Positions 13,501 to 25,868 are shown, counted from the first letter of the stretch. The stretch is 64,000 nucleotides of DNA from Linyphia triangularis (GCA_963978545.1 OZ021721.1:107282366-107346365); one strand, 5' to 3'. Numbers and translations are program-made. The notes: a model not told the origin generated them from the sequence alone.

Positions 13501-13893
13501 TTACCACTAGGAACACTATTACCAATTACCACTAAGCCTTAATTTTCAAGGAGTTCTCTTCTCCCTTTAGAACTTTATTAAAAATGATTCTCATCCAAGA
13601 AACAATCTCTAATCCCCTTCAACAGAATCTGTTACCACTAGGAACACTATTACCAATTACCACTAAGCCTTAATTTTCAAGGAGTTTTCTTCTCCCTTTA
13701 GAAATTTATTAAAAATGATTCTCATCCAAGAAACAATCTCTAATCCCCTTCAACAGAATCTGTTACCACTAGGAACACTATTACCAATTACCACTTAGCC
13801 TTAATTTTCAAGGAGTTTTCTTCTCCCTTTAGAAATTTATTAAAAATGATTCTCATCCAAGAAACAATCCCTAATCCCCTTCAACAAAATCTT
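13501..13893. repeat. Minisatellite, three copies of a 131-bp unit
   Basis: TTACCACTAGGAACACTATT starts units at 13501, 13632 and 13763, an exact 131-bp period. Copies differ by only a few bases (for example TTCTCTT against TTTTCTT). The unit begins with the same short phrase that is repeated just upstream, so the long unit probably grew out of the shorter array. Confidence 0.95.
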
Positions 13894-14806
13894 TCTAATA
13901 TATTCCGCAATCAACTAAGTATATTATCGCAAAAAGGAGTATTTTCTTTACGAAATAACGTGCACTTATATATTGTTGGACTCTCATAGAAAATTCCAAC
14001 AGATTTATTGTTTTGATCTGGACATTCAAACTTTTAACGAAATAAGGGGAATAATTGGCTAAGTTCAATAGGTTTTACTGATTTTTATAATGGACGCAAA
14101 GTATGAAAAGTTAGTTTATGGTAAACTGGGGCAATTCAAAGAATTATTATGCAACAAGCCAAAAAAAATTTAACACTCCCCCCTCCTTCACAATTGTCAT
14201 TACATTTTAAGGAGAGGTATAAATGGTAATACAAACTAAACATAAAATTAAATTTCATGAGAAAAATGCAATTTCCTTATATCAATATGCCAAATAAAAA
14301 AAAAATTAAAGAAAATTCATTGATTAATTTCAAAATCGACAAATTTCAAGAAATCAAATTTTCGCTGAATGTAAAAGTATACATTGCATGACTGATTACT
14401 ATTCCAAAACATAAAAAAGTTATCCCTGACAGCCCATGTGTAAATTTGGTCTTGGGAAGAGTTTAATTTTAATTATATGAGGTACACAGTAAGCAGAAGT
14501 AAAAAAAATCCAAACGATGGCTATATCTTCGGGTCTAAAATTCGTAGAATATTGCGGTATGGACCAAAATAATTTATTTAGGTTCCTTTATATGTCTAGT
14601 AGGAAAAAAAATTGTGGGGTGGGGTCTATTTACTGCGTGTATTGGACACTAACTTTGAAAAATTTTATTACAAAATCCTGTTTTGCGTACTGCACATTGC
14701 AAAATTAATATGCACACTTTAACTTTTGACACCCTGAATGAATATATAGCATATATATAGATAGATATTTTTTTTAATATACTATTATTACACAACCAGT
14801 TGGTTG
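13894..14806. other. Unassigned AT-rich interval
   Basis: No gene or RNA seen. The sequence near 14490-14530 matches a piece near 4165-4225 and is probably a dispersed repeat fragment. Confidence 0.5.
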
Positions 14807-14971
14807 TTATCAGATTATCTGGCGCCATTAGCAACACGAGGGCTAGCGCCGAAACATTCGTCACTTGAAATGCCAACATACATTTACAAACACCCATGCC
14901 TTACACAGGACTCGAACCCGCAACCTCCTGGTCTAGAAGCAAGCACGCTAACTACTATACCGTTTGGTCGG
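14807..14971 (-). mobile_element. tRNA-derived SINE, copy 1
   Basis: Read on the minus strand it starts with a tRNA-like head: an A-box-like TAGTTAGCGTGCTTGC and a clear B box GCGGGTTCGAGTCC about 25 bases later. It continues through TAAGGCATGGG and ends in a body containing GGCGCCAGATAATCTG. The same order and sequence recur at 32.29-32.45 kb. Open frames in this stretch are not genes. Confidence 0.85.
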
Positions 14972-15719
14972 CAATTATACAACAGGAAACTAATTTTTAG
15001 ACGGCATCCAGGCCACAGACCATTTTTATTTTTCTATTAAATAACAAACACTCTTAAATTTATAAACTTTTGTCGAAATAATTTTTTATTCTTGTTTTTA
15101 ATTTTTTTTTTATTGTTTTTAATTTTTTTATTGTTTATGAATTGTAAATTATGTTATTTTTATTGCGTTCGTAACAAAAGTCAACACCCATCATTAGTTA
15201 AAAAAAAAAACTTAACGGATGAGTTTTAAAATTAATTAACTCTGTAATCTAATTATCTTCTTGAACTCGAGATGTTGAACTTTGACTGTTACAAAGAAAA
15301 TGATATATAGAGTTTAAGATTTATTGCATTCACACTCTGGCAGATGAACCACGCCCACATCAATATAGTGCAAGTTTTACTATCATGGGACATGCTCTGA
15401 TAAGGAATATAGAGTGGATAATTTACGTGTAGTACAATCTGTCTATCTTAGAATAGCTCCCACCAAAAAGTCTAGATGGTGGCGGTTGCTATAGAAACAT
15501 GACTCGTCAATTTAGAATACGTCAATTTAGGTACTGCGAACAGAATATTGGCGGCCTTAGAGGCTGTGATGCGACATTCGTCTTGGTGATGAGAAGTCGT
15601 TAACTTGAATCAACCTATTTTGATAATCTTTGGATTATCGCCATTAAGCAGGAATCTCCCTTGAATAATATGACCCATACAAAATAATTTTTTATTATAA
15701 ATCTTTTAAATGCATTGCC
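14972..15719. other. Unassigned interval
   Basis: AT-rich, no coding signal. It includes long T-rich stretches near 15085-15135 and an A run near 15200. Confidence 0.5.
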
Positions 15720-16640
15720 GATTTTTGTGTGTAATTGCAACTTATTGAGCTCAGATCAAGTTTTCATAGTGCTTGACCACTAAGAAGAAAGCATCCATTT
15801 CGAACTATTTATTAACTGCTTTTCCCTCAAAAACTTGATTGAATAAATTGACATTCACAGCGAGTCTATTTGGAAAGTTTCAGATTCATTGGATGTCGAC
15901 AAGTTGATTAATTCGACATCCGAAGATTTTTCTTCGTCAACCTTAATAGTAAGGGAAGAGGTTCCAATAATTAAATATCGTCAAATTGTACATTGTAAGC
16001 TTGTTATTTGGATAATAGAACGTTATTAAAAGCCGATAAATTTAACGTAAGACAACAGAAACATGTGTAGAAGCTGCCTTTTAGTGACAGCTCCAAAACT
16101 TGATAGAAAACATTGTCTTCGATAACGAGTGTATCTACCAAGTTTCAGATCGATTGGATAACGGAAAATGGGTTTATTAGTAATGCAAATCAACTATAGA
16201 AGATTGCATAAAAGCGGTCTTTTAGTGGTAGAGTGAGACCATAAAACTTTATATGATTATGCTGCATTATTATCATTGTCGGATACCGATCTCCAAACTC
16301 TATTATGGCTCGATATTCCTAGCTCTCAATACTCATTTAATGTAAATCTCAGTACTCTAATACTCTTTAAAAACTTACTCAAGCTTTTTAGTTTACTTTA
16401 ACTACAAATATTTACATTTTAACTTAAGAACATCTAGAACTACGAAAAGCATAACAAAAGAATTCAAAGAAGAACCGAAACTCAAAAACACATTGCAACT
16501 CAGAATCGGTAACGTTACGATTAAAGTATATAATCTCGAAGCAGTCAGTTTCTTACAATCATCGACAACGAATGTAGTGTCAAATTTCAGTTCGACTGAA
16601 GGACAGAAAGTGTGTTTATAAGTATTTAAAAGCGATAATA
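15720..16640. repeat. Degenerate internally repeated element
   Basis: Related phrases recur about every 250-260 bases: AAACTTGATTGAATAAATTG... with AAGTTTCAGATTCATTGGAT (near 15832-15895), AAACTTGATAGAAAACATTG with AAGTTTCAGATCGATTGGAT (near 16096-16158), and CAAATTTCAGTTCGACTGAA (near 16580). The copies are strongly diverged. I read this as an old repeat rather than a gene, since no frame stays open. The class is unknown. Confidence 0.5.
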
Positions 16641-17155
16641 GAAGTTTTCTGCTATTGTTTTTTCTGAGGGAAAACTTTTACTTGCAACAAGACATCCCTA
16701 ATTTCTTAAAAGTTAAAATACATTTTCGAGAAGGGGATATATCCCTCCCTAGCTAAGTGTGCGCGATAAATCCCCCCCCCCCCACCAAAATTGAATCTCG
16801 CTGAAACCACCACCCTCGCTGAAAGGTTCATTGCTGCGTAAATAAGCTAGCCTCACTCATAATATATATTTTTAATTTGTTACTGCTTTTCCAAGGCAAC
16901 ATTTTTATTTGCAACCAAAATTACTTGCAAGCCCTATTTCTTAAAAGTTAAGACATATTTTCGGGAAGAGGAAAAATTCCCCCCCCCCCCCCCCCTTCTC
17001 CCGAAAACGTGTATAATTTTTTAATTTGCTACTGCTTTTTCCGAGTTTAAACTTTTACTTGCAACAAGACATCCCAAATTTGTAAAAGTTAAAAGATATT
17101 TTGGGATTTCGGGGGAGGGGGGGGGGGGGGGATATTCCCTTCCCTGGCTACGCGC
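16641..17155. repeat. Three degenerate copies of about 165 bp, each ending in a G or C tract
   Basis: The phrase (C/T)TACTGCTTTT...CTTTTACTTGCAACAAGACATC followed by TTAAAAGTTAAAA and a homopolymer tract occurs near 16650, 16880 (diverged) and 17030. Tracts lie near 16771 (C), 16980 (C) and 17113 (G). The right edge, CCCTGGCTACGCGCCTG near 17144, looks like an hAT-type end, but I found no partner. Confidence 0.55.
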
Positions 17156-18768
17156 CTGTCAGTCTTTATACATAAAGATATACAGAAAAGTGTAAGATCC
17201 AGTGGTGGTTTACTTATACAGAGATGATTCGGTGAAGTACTCTTACAGCTTTAGCTCGATTAGATGACAGCAAGTGTGTTAATTACTCCTCCTCAGATTT
17301 GCACGCCACAAACAAACACACAAAATCGAAGTTAATATAAAGGATTTAAAAATGGGACTAGTCTTGTTTCCATGGCAACAGACAGTGATAGAATTCTTGG
17401 CGAGGGCTATTCTAATGATAGAACGACAGTACTTCTGCCCTGACATTTGAATGAAGCATAGTTTAAATAAAAATAAAATATAAGGTTCAGATTGTGGAAG
17501 CTGTAACCACAATCATGAACTCAGAAAGATATCTACACAACTTTATGATGTTTTTTCAAAGACTATATAGGTTCTTCACGGGGATGTCATGAAAAAAATT
17601 CATTGAGGAGGGATATGCGGGGGAAGGGGAGGGCATTAGATATAAATTTTGAAGACTTAAGTCAAAGATTCAACTCCCATATAGTTAAACAAATGATTAC
17701 ATTTTTTATGGTTAGTCAAATTTTAATAATCTCTTATATTTTTACTGATGTTTTTTTGAATAAATTTTCTTTATTATTTATTACATTTTTCTTTAATGTT
17801 TCATAAATTTTTAATTAACTATTATATTATGTTTATAAAGTTTTAATTAATATTTTATAAGCATTTGCTACAAAATACAAAGTAAAAGTTAATTCAAATC
17901 AATATAATATAATTCAAATTAGTATTCTTGCAAGAATTTATTTTAACATTAGATAATTTTTTTCAGTTATTTAATCTTTGAAAGTGACCCCACAAAGGGT
18001 ATGCTGCTGAAATCAGTGGTGGTGATTGGGAGAGAGGTAAAAAAAATAAAAATGGATGAATTAACCCCCAAAGCACTAAAAGTACAAAAGATAAGAGGTC
18101 TACTGGCTTTTACGCCACCCACCCTAATCGTAACGACTGGATAGATTTTATTTTTTTCGTCAAGTAACTTGAACACTGAGCTATTTGAAAAATTAAGTGA
18201 ATTTCTCATGTTCGCGTTGATTGAGGAAATAATAATTAATTAGTGGTTTTCAATGAAAAAGCAAAAGGCTATTCGGAAAAGTAAATTGTGTAATCAGACC
18301 AAAAATGCCATTATTGCAATTGATACAAGAGCTCATAGAGTTCCACTTCAGCTTTTTCTTCAATGTGGGAGAAGAAATTCCGATTGCCCTATTGGCGACC
18401 TCTCTCTTGGTACATGTGGACCCTACTGGCCCACCACAAATACTATGCTGATTATTGTATAGCCTGATTATTGTCTTCTTTCCATATACGGTAACTATTT
18501 GTTTCTGTTGTTAAGAGAGATGACATCACGCTAAGCAAAACAACGTGTGATGAAAGTTATGCAGATCAGAATTATTAGGAGTAAAAGGATCCGATTTGGA
18601 GGTAAGCGGTTTTTTTTTTTAATTGATTTTGTTTGAACATTAAAAATTGTCTGAAACATTTATCTGTCATAATATAAACCTAGAATTTTACAGATTTTAT
18701 TTATACACTTACTTAGAAATTGAAATTTTTTAATATAATATTCCAAACACGAACAAATTGCAAACGAG
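17156..18768. other. Unassigned interval upstream of the ZIP gene
   Basis: No supported gene. Short frames (17279-17512, 17967-18209, 18253-18462) show no family features. Some of this is likely 5' flank of the transporter gene. Confidence 0.5.
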
Positions 18769-18811
18769 CACGTGTCGTCGTGACGTTGATAGCAATCAGT
18801 TTATGACGTCA
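18769..18811. promoter_or_regulatory. Candidate promoter elements: E-box and full CRE
   Basis: CACGTG lies at 18769-18774 and the complete CRE palindrome TGACGTCA at 18804-18811, with a further CGTGACGTTG between them. They are 536-578 bases upstream of the ZIP start codon in AT-rich sequence where such GC-bearing words are rare. A CREB/ATF or bHLH role is inference from consensus only. Confidence 0.4.
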
Positions 18812-19346
18812 CTTGCATAATCCTCATTTTGAGTAAGTTTTAACTGGTTTATTTAAACTGTGACCATTATAAAAATAAAATTCAGCGCAACTGACAGACA
18901 AATTTGCAAGAAAACGAAAGTAAAGAATTTTACGATCAACCGTTATAGTTTTTATAATGCTAAAAAATGTTTTTTTCTGAAACTTTCTGTCCTGTGTCTT
19001 GTTTTCAAGGCTTTTTGCGACTTCTTTTTGAAGGCTTTTACTCAGGTCCGAAAAGTGATGCACCAGTATGTTTGTTTCGATTACTGATGTCGCGGCATAA
19101 AGAATTCGTGTTTTGAATTAAAAATTTTGTTCAAAACAGCTTTATTTTACTTCAGGGGGTAATGTTCTTGTTTATATTCAGAAAGTAATTGCTCAGAAAC
19201 AATAAGAGCGTTTCTAATAAGAATCTCGTACTGTACTTAATTTGATATCAAATTATCGCCTACTTTGATCATAAATACGAACATAACTGAAAGCATAACT
19301 TTTTTAAAGAACACGTTTTAAAACACTTTAATTAATATAATTAAAC

Positions 19347-20408
19347 ATGGATAACAAACATCTGCTTATGATTCTTCGTGCAGCATTTGTAACATGTGTC
19401 TACTTCTTAACGTTAGCATGTTACTTAGCTCCTATTATAATTGCTAAACACTGGAAATCAAAAACACAGTCACTTTCTTCACCTAGTCAAGTATTTGAAA
19501 GTAAGCAGTATGGAAACCGTATAATTAGTTGGTGTAACTGTACCTCTATCGGCATATTTTTATCTATGTGTTTTCTGGGTATTTTTCCCAATGTCAAAGA
19601 AAAGTTTCAAGCCATTTGTGAAAAATCTGATTACAATACAAGTTTTCCTATTACTGAATGTGTTATTGTGATTGGCTTCATTCTTACATTGTTAATGGAA
19701 CAATCAATTTTTGCTTGGCAAGAAAAAGCAGAATTTTCTTTACGAGACAATGCAGAGCAAAATGAAGGTCTATTAGAGATGCAAGATTTTAATGATGAGC
19801 CAGCTTACATACAAGACGAGCAAGAACAAAGTTTAGTTTCTGAATTTCAAAGTAAGGTAAGGGGTTTTGCTGAGGAAGATCTGAATGGGGACAATTTGTC
19901 CTGTTCCACCCATGTTCTTCATGGCCACAGTCATATATCTTTACTGTCTCATAGAGGAGATAACTTTTCCTTCTTCATTCTAGTTATTGCCACAGGCCTG
20001 CATTCGTTATTTGAAGGAATAGCTTTAGGATTACAGTCCAATACCTCCAAAGCAGTCCATTTATTTGTTGCAATTATCATTCATGAGTGCTTGATGTCAT
20101 TGGCACTCGGTATCAGTTCTACAAAACTAAGATATTCTTTTTCCTCTTACTTGAAGTTTGCTTTCATTCTCTCTGCAGTAATACCTGTTGGTGTTGTGAT
20201 TGGTGTTGTTGTCGAGCATGCACCTGGTACTACTGGTGAAATTGCATCAGCAATTTTGCAAGGTCTATCAGCTGGAGTATTCCTTCATGTGTCCTTCCAA
20301 GACTTTCTTCCTAAAGAGTTCTCTAACCGGCAAGATAGAATAATAAAAGTGTGTTTTGTAACACTTGGATTCATCATAATTGCTGTATTTACATTCTTCA
20401 TGAGCTAA
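19347..20408 (+). CDS. ZIP-family (SLC39) zinc transporter, intronless, 353 aa
   Basis: A ZIP permease moves zinc and related divalent metals into the cytosol across the plasma membrane or from vesicles. Seen: eight hydrophobic segments at about residues 9-31, 65-81, 102-122, 207-230, 235-255, 271-291, 302-321 and 335-352. A long acidic loop (125-185) is followed by a His-rich stretch, H189/H192/H194/H196/H202. The family signature in segment IV is HSLFEGIALGLQ (219-230), with the metal ligands H219 and E223, and segment V carries H246-E247. Segment II (SIGIFLSMCFLGIFP) and segment VII (GLSAGVFLHVSFQDFLP) resemble the ZIP1/2/3 subfamily (ZIP II). Length matches the family. The start codon has A at -3 and G at +4. 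No intron interrupts it, so it may be an old retrocopy or a lineage that lost introns. The frame is intact and it should be functional. Confidence 0.93.
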   Translation: MDNKHLLMILRAAFVTCVYFLTLACYLAPIIIAKHWKSKTQSLSSPSQVFESKQYGNRIISWCNCTSIGIFLSMCFLGIFPNVKEKFQAICEKSDYNTSFPITECVIVIGFILTLLMEQSIFAWQEKAEFSLRDNAEQNEGLLEMQDFNDEPAYIQDEQEQSLVSEFQSKVRGFAEEDLNGDNLSCSTHVLHGHSHISLLSHRGDNFSFFILVIATGLHSLFEGIALGLQSNTSKAVHLFVAIIIHECLMSLALGISSTKLRYSFSSYLKFAFILSAVIPVGVVIGVVVEHAPGTTGEIASAILQGLSAGVFLHVSFQDFLPKEFSNRQDRIIKVCFVTLGFIIIAVFTFFMS

Positions 20409-22553
20409 GATTTATTACCTTAAAAATAATTTGTATAATATTATCCTATTGTACATAACAGTTTTACAATGTTATTTATCTTTTTTGCAAGTTTATATAA
20501 AAATTCTTCTACACTAGAGACTTCTGATGTACATCTATTACAACTCAATTAATGCACATATACCTCTAAAGAAGTTTAAAAATGAAATATTTCATTGATG
20601 AAACAATGCATACCATTTATAGTATGTTAAAAACTGCTTTTAAGGGAGCATTCTATTAAATATTGTTAATAGTTAAAGGTGATATTTGTTCTATACTTCA
20701 TTGAACTTCTAGTGATCCACACAATGACAGCTAAAAATACTGTTTAATTTTACTTTATATCCTATCACCTTTGGCACCCAACTACCACAACTGTTTTAAC
20801 GTCCACTTTCCAGCTCAAATTTTCATATTTAAATTATACAAATCTGAGATATGATTTAGTATATACTATACATATATTTTCTGTTTGATATAATCTCACA
20901 TTTTGTATGTAGAATAAGAGATCTGCAAACTTTTAACAATGTTGATAAAATGTTATGTAATGTTGATGGACTACAAGAAGCCAACATATAAATTGGATGT
21001 GATTTGAATGTAATTTTTTAGTGTGCAAAATATGTATAGATTAGAATATTTCACTTTGCCTTTGGAATCTCTAATGTGTCTCCCATTAGTTAACTTAATG
21101 AATGCTTTTAATTGTATCATGTATTAAAATTAGTTTCATTTATGATGTTAAGGTACTCCAATCGAAAATGTTAAGATAGATTAAGCATAGGTTATTTAAT
21201 AATTTAAAATGGAATGGCAAAATATTTCCTTGGCTATATTTAGGTGCTAATTTTTACCAGGTAAAATATATTTTCAAAAGTTTATTCTAAAACTGCTTGT
21301 ATTTGAACAAATGTGATTTTTTAATACTGGCATTTAAATTTAATACTTTTTTTATTCGTAAATTTTTAAAATGACATGAAATATTTTCGTTCGTTTTTAT
21401 GATTAGCACTTCTGAAAGTATCTTAAGATAGCACCTGGCTGACATTTTATGTATCCTTTTTACGATCTATTAAAGTATTTAACATTTTTAAACTGGAGGT
21501 CTAATTCTTTTCTAAAAACTTTCTTACGGAAAGTATTGTAGCTCTCATTTTTTACAAAATATTCTTAAAAGAAAAGCACCTTAATTATCAACTTTTCTTT
21601 TAAATAACTTGTATTTCATTGTATTACTTAACAAATTTAATGATTTCAACAACTTTAAATGACTAATGATTGAAAAGACAAATTCTTAAGAAAAGTAAAA
21701 GAACTCAATATTGTGAACACTCAAATGTTTCCTATGTTTAAAAAAAAAATTCCATGAGTTGATGTATGCTTGTTTTTATTTGTAACCTTAAATATTATGA
21801 AGTTAATTATGTCCAAATGCAGATTTATTTTAGTTTAAAACTAAAACTATTACATTTATTCCTTTTTGTGATATTTTAAATGAATGTATTGTATGATATA
21901 ATAATATTATATATACTTAAGTTTGATTGGAGATAGTATTCTATGACGAGCTTCAAATTATATACTTAGGATAGACACTTATATTTTGTATAAATTATTA
22001 AAAAAAAATTGAACTTTGGTGCTCTATGTACAAAACATTTTTAAACTAATAATTATAATTTTGGATATAATTAAACCTGATATATTTTCTGTTCAATCAT
22101 GATTAAAATGTGTTTTTCAAAATTAATTGCAATTTCAATGTAATATGCATTGATAATAGATTTGTAGAAGTATTTGTTCTTGAATAGTGTGCCATTAGAT
22201 TTTAAAGATCACTTTTTCTTATTAGGATTAATTTTTAATATTAAGTCTTTGTCGTAAGAGTAGTAAATTATATTTTATCTGTTGATAAAAGTATATTGCT
22301 TTCTTTATGAATATTTGCTCTTTGTTTAGCTGTACAAAATTTGTTTTTTAATCTTTTGCATTCTGCCATAACATTTAAAATAAGTATCTCTATTACAAAA
22401 GTATTTACAATATATAAGTCAAATTTTTAGAGCAGTATTCAAGATTTCAAAATACTTTATATGTACATCATGCATTTTAAAAGGATGTGCATTTATTGTG
22501 TCATGCATTTTTTGCCTTTTTCTTCCTCAGTCTCTTATGCTCAGAGGAATAAA
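20409..22553 (+). other. Probable long 3' UTR of the ZIP gene
   Basis: About 2.1 kb of AT-rich sequence without repeats or frames follows the stop codon. The first canonical AATAAA that I notice on this strand is at 22548-22553. The absence of transposon insertions over this stretch, unlike everywhere else, fits transcribed DNA under some constraint. Earlier cleavage using ATTAAA variants is possible. Confidence 0.4.
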
Positions 22554-22698
22554 ATTGTTTCTTGAAACCGACCGACCTTGAAATTACAATTAAAAAATTC
22601 TGTCCCTTAAGGTTTTGTAGACTTCTTAAAAAATATTATTATATAAATAACATACTCATAAAAATGATTGATTACAATGAGACAGTGATTGCATAATC

Positions 22699-22969
22699 GA
22701 TTAATAATTTAAGCGTTTGCCGAACCAAGGCCAACTATGAGAACATACTCTCCAATTTGAAGAAATTTCCATATGAGCCAAGGCAACAGATTTGTTTCAA
22801 TGAACTGCTACAGGTGTCGCTACCTGAAGGATTTAGCCATAAAAATAAAGATGCCCAAAGATTTGATTCACTTGTAGAAGCAGGAAACTGTGCATGCCCT
22901 TTTTTTTCCAGTCAATTCGCTTTCAGTAAGAGCTTTTTGTGTTGCAAGAACATATCAAACGAAGAATAA
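22699..22969 (+). CDS. Unrecognised open stretch, possible gene fragment
   Basis: A frame opening after a stop near 22695 and ending at 22969 reads through KANYENILSNLKKFPYEPR and on to a Cys-rich tail ending CCKNISNEE. Its base composition is less AT-rich than its flanks and the translation is not low-complexity, which is why I list it. The first ATG is at 22757. I do not recognise a family. It has no clear splice sites. It could be a relic of a gene or transposon frame, or chance. Confidence 0.25.
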
Positions 22970-23091
22970 AAAGTTAAAAACTTCTGTTTGATGAACAGAG
23001 ATAAACTCGTATAATTCTAAAAAGAAAAGCGGGAAGTTCTTTCATTTTGATCTCTGATGCTATTCAGTTCAGACTTTATATGTCATAAATA

Positions 23092-23795
23092 CAGTGCTAG
23101 AAGTGTGGGTAGACGCTGAGTGACGCGTCTCCCTACTTTTCAGGAAAATGCCCATGTGTCCCTCCACTCATAAAACCACTGAAATCCATCCCCCCCACTT
23201 TGAAAATCACTCTATCCCTCTAAAAACTAGAAAAATAACCTTAACCTTTAAATGCAGTGACACTGAAATAAAGTGATTTAAAGTTTTCAAATGCGAAAAA
23301 AAACTATATATCAAACTATTATAAAAAGTATTATTCTACTTTGTGTAAGATATAGGTATTTTTATTAACAAATACTGTTACTCTTGATCAACTTTTACAA
23401 AATTTTCTTTTAAGTTAAATTTCTATACTTGTTTTATATAGAAAAATTAAAAAAAAAAAAAAAAAAAAAAAGAAAGAGTTCTTAACTAATTTAATTTCAT
23501 GAAATTATGCACATTTAGAAGCACTATTTAGGTCTAAATAAACAGTTATGTACATAATGTTGAAACATTACTTCACTTTATCTGTTACATCCAAGGAAAA
23601 GAACTAAGTTGTAGAATATTCATTAAAATAACAATACATTTTGGACCCTTGTTCAATGTTTGTGTTAGGAAGTATAAATTATTTCCTTCCTAGTTAATAT
23701 TTTTATTATAAGAAACGAAATTATAAAATTTATCGGTGCGGGAGAGGGGGTTCACTTTTCACCAACCTTTGAGCATCCCTCCACTTCTACCATTG
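23092..23795. mobile_element. Non-autonomous hAT-like element, 704 bp, with 8-bp target duplication
   Basis: Exact octamers CATAAATA flank it at 23084-23091 and 23796-23803. The left end is CAGTGCTAGAAGTGTGGG and the right end, inverted, is CAATGGTAGAAGTGGAGGG. The inside is AT-rich with a poly-A run near 23450-23471 and no transposase. It is a different subfamily from the CAGTGGCGGCTCGTG elements. Confidence 0.85.
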
Positions 23796-23803
23796 CATAA
23801 ATA

Positions 23804-24610
23804 AACTCTAAAATAGGGGTTAATAAGCAGCTAAAACTGAAAAAAAATATTTAAATACCCAATTTTGGTAAATACCTGGCTATATATCCATGATATTGAT
23901 CGGCAAATAGAAATATACCAAAGTATTTAACATCACTGTTCCCGCATCTGATCAATTTTAAATCCATCATTAACGCTCAGATAATATTTTCTTTTGCATA
24001 TTTGCTAAAAATATTTAGCAAAAAAAACAACCTTTTTCCTACCTAACATTTTTGCCTATGTTAAAAGAAAAAAAACACCTTTTTTTGCCTCATGTTAGTC
24101 TGTTCCCTAATGTGGTATAATTTTCTTTCGTGTTGTATAATAATATAGTAGAAATATACAAAACATAATAGCAATAATTAAACATTACTAACTACCTTGG
24201 AACAAAACAAAAAAAATCCCAAAAAATGATACAATTAAAGCAAATGATTTTCAAGTGAAAAAAAAAAAAATGAAAATGGTAAATTATACTTTTTTTTTTT
24301 TTAATTTTAAACCACTTATAATCTGTTATATCTCTACAAGTATATTTTTTCTAATCTATTGTTTAAACATTAGTGGTAATATTGAATTCCCACTATTAGA
24401 CTATTAGAAGTAACAAGTAGGAGTTCCACCATTGAAAAAAAAAAATCTATCAATGTCTAATTTTGCTCAGTGGCCTGCCATATCATTCGAGAGTTTCCCT
24501 ATTTTAAATTGTTATCCGACTGTTTTTCTTAAATACAACATCAGGCAACAGTGGTGTTAGATTTGATAGTCCTACAAATTACCATCATTAAGCATTCAAC
24601 TATCTAAAGG
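23804..24610. other. Unassigned AT-rich interval
   Basis: Poly-A and poly-T runs, no gene or defined element. Confidence 0.5.
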
Positions 24611-25868
24611 CATGGGTGCCTCCATGGAGGTTCAAGGGGGGGGGGGGGGGTTCACTTGCACTTCCTTGGATTTTTATTATTATAAATTATGTAGAGAAAA
24701 GTTATATGATTTACTGGGAATAGAAGTGTGTTATAGGTTTTAAATATTCAATTTATAAGAAATTTAATACATCACTATTAAAATTTTCTTAAAATAGCCA
24801 GTTAAAAAATCGAGTTTAAACCAAAATATTAACCACTTTGCCCACCCTTGGATGCCATCTGTACCCCTCCCCCTCTCCTGAAAGTAAATCTTTAAGCTCC
24901 TGTTTAAGAAGGTTCATTAGATAGTATTTTGCTCTCCAGAGGAAATTTGTTACGCAAATCACCTTTTCTCATACCTTGTATTAAATATTTTACTATGCAT
25001 TATCTTTTATTTATTGTAAAAACTCTTTTGTGTATATCCCTTTAGCATATGACATAATAACTAGATAGCATTTAAGTGCTAAACCCATGGGTGCCCCCAG
25101 GAATATTTTCAAAGGTGTGCAAGACTAGATTTTTACCAAAATCATTAATTTTTTTAGAAATGTTAATTAATAATTATACATTATAAATTATACTCTTTGA
25201 GAATAGTTAAAATTCATGGTATATATTTTTGAAAGTGCAACCCTGTTAAAGAGTAAAAAATACAAAATAGTAAAAATATTAAATATGCATTTTTAACGGT
25301 TTTTTTTTTATCATCCTACTAGATCTCGTGGTATTCAAGAGACAGTGTTTAGAATAGAGGAACTCGAAGATGCAAAAATACAAAAGAGTAAAAAATTGTT
25401 ATTTCTTCCAAGTTTTGGATATAATGAAAAAAAAAAAAAAAATCAAAATGAAACAGGAAGGCAGTATTGGAATATGTTCAATTGAATTCTAAAAATAGAT
25501 TTTATGATAGTATATCTGATGACTTAAAAAACAAAACATTTTCCTAGAATTTTGATAACTACACAGGAAATGATTATACAATAAAAGGAATAAATACTTC
25601 TACTCATCAGACTCTAATAATCATAGACAACAAGAGCCAGAAAATCGTCACGCAAGTAGCTATATAAAACGACATAAGAAAGAAACAAAAGACTAAATTA
25701 ATAGGAAAAGAAAAAAAATGCTCATTGTAACTTAAAAGTATAAGCGGTATATGTGCCTTTTTTTTATCTTCGAGTTTACATCTTTTCCCTCATTTTTTTT
25801 AATTTTCAAGAGTCGGGGGGGGGGGGATGCAAGTGCACCTCCTTGTACCCACCTGGGGGTGCCCATGG
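24611..25868. mobile_element. Probable DNA-transposon relic with CATGGGTGCC-type inverted ends
   Basis: The left end GCATGGGTGCCTCCATGGAGG, then a G tract (24636-24650) and TTCACTTGCAC, is mirrored at the right by AAGTGCACCTCCTTG then GGGGGTGCCCATGGC (about 25830-25868) with its own G tract near 25817. A third, internal CCATGGGTGCCCCCAGG lies near 25087, so two elements may be nested. No clear target duplication and no transposase, so the superfamily is open. Confidence 0.55.

Noticed and set aside
14807..14971. True tRNA gene
   Set aside because: A and B boxes are present, but the acceptor stem is not complementary and the sequence continues into a SINE body that recurs elsewhere.
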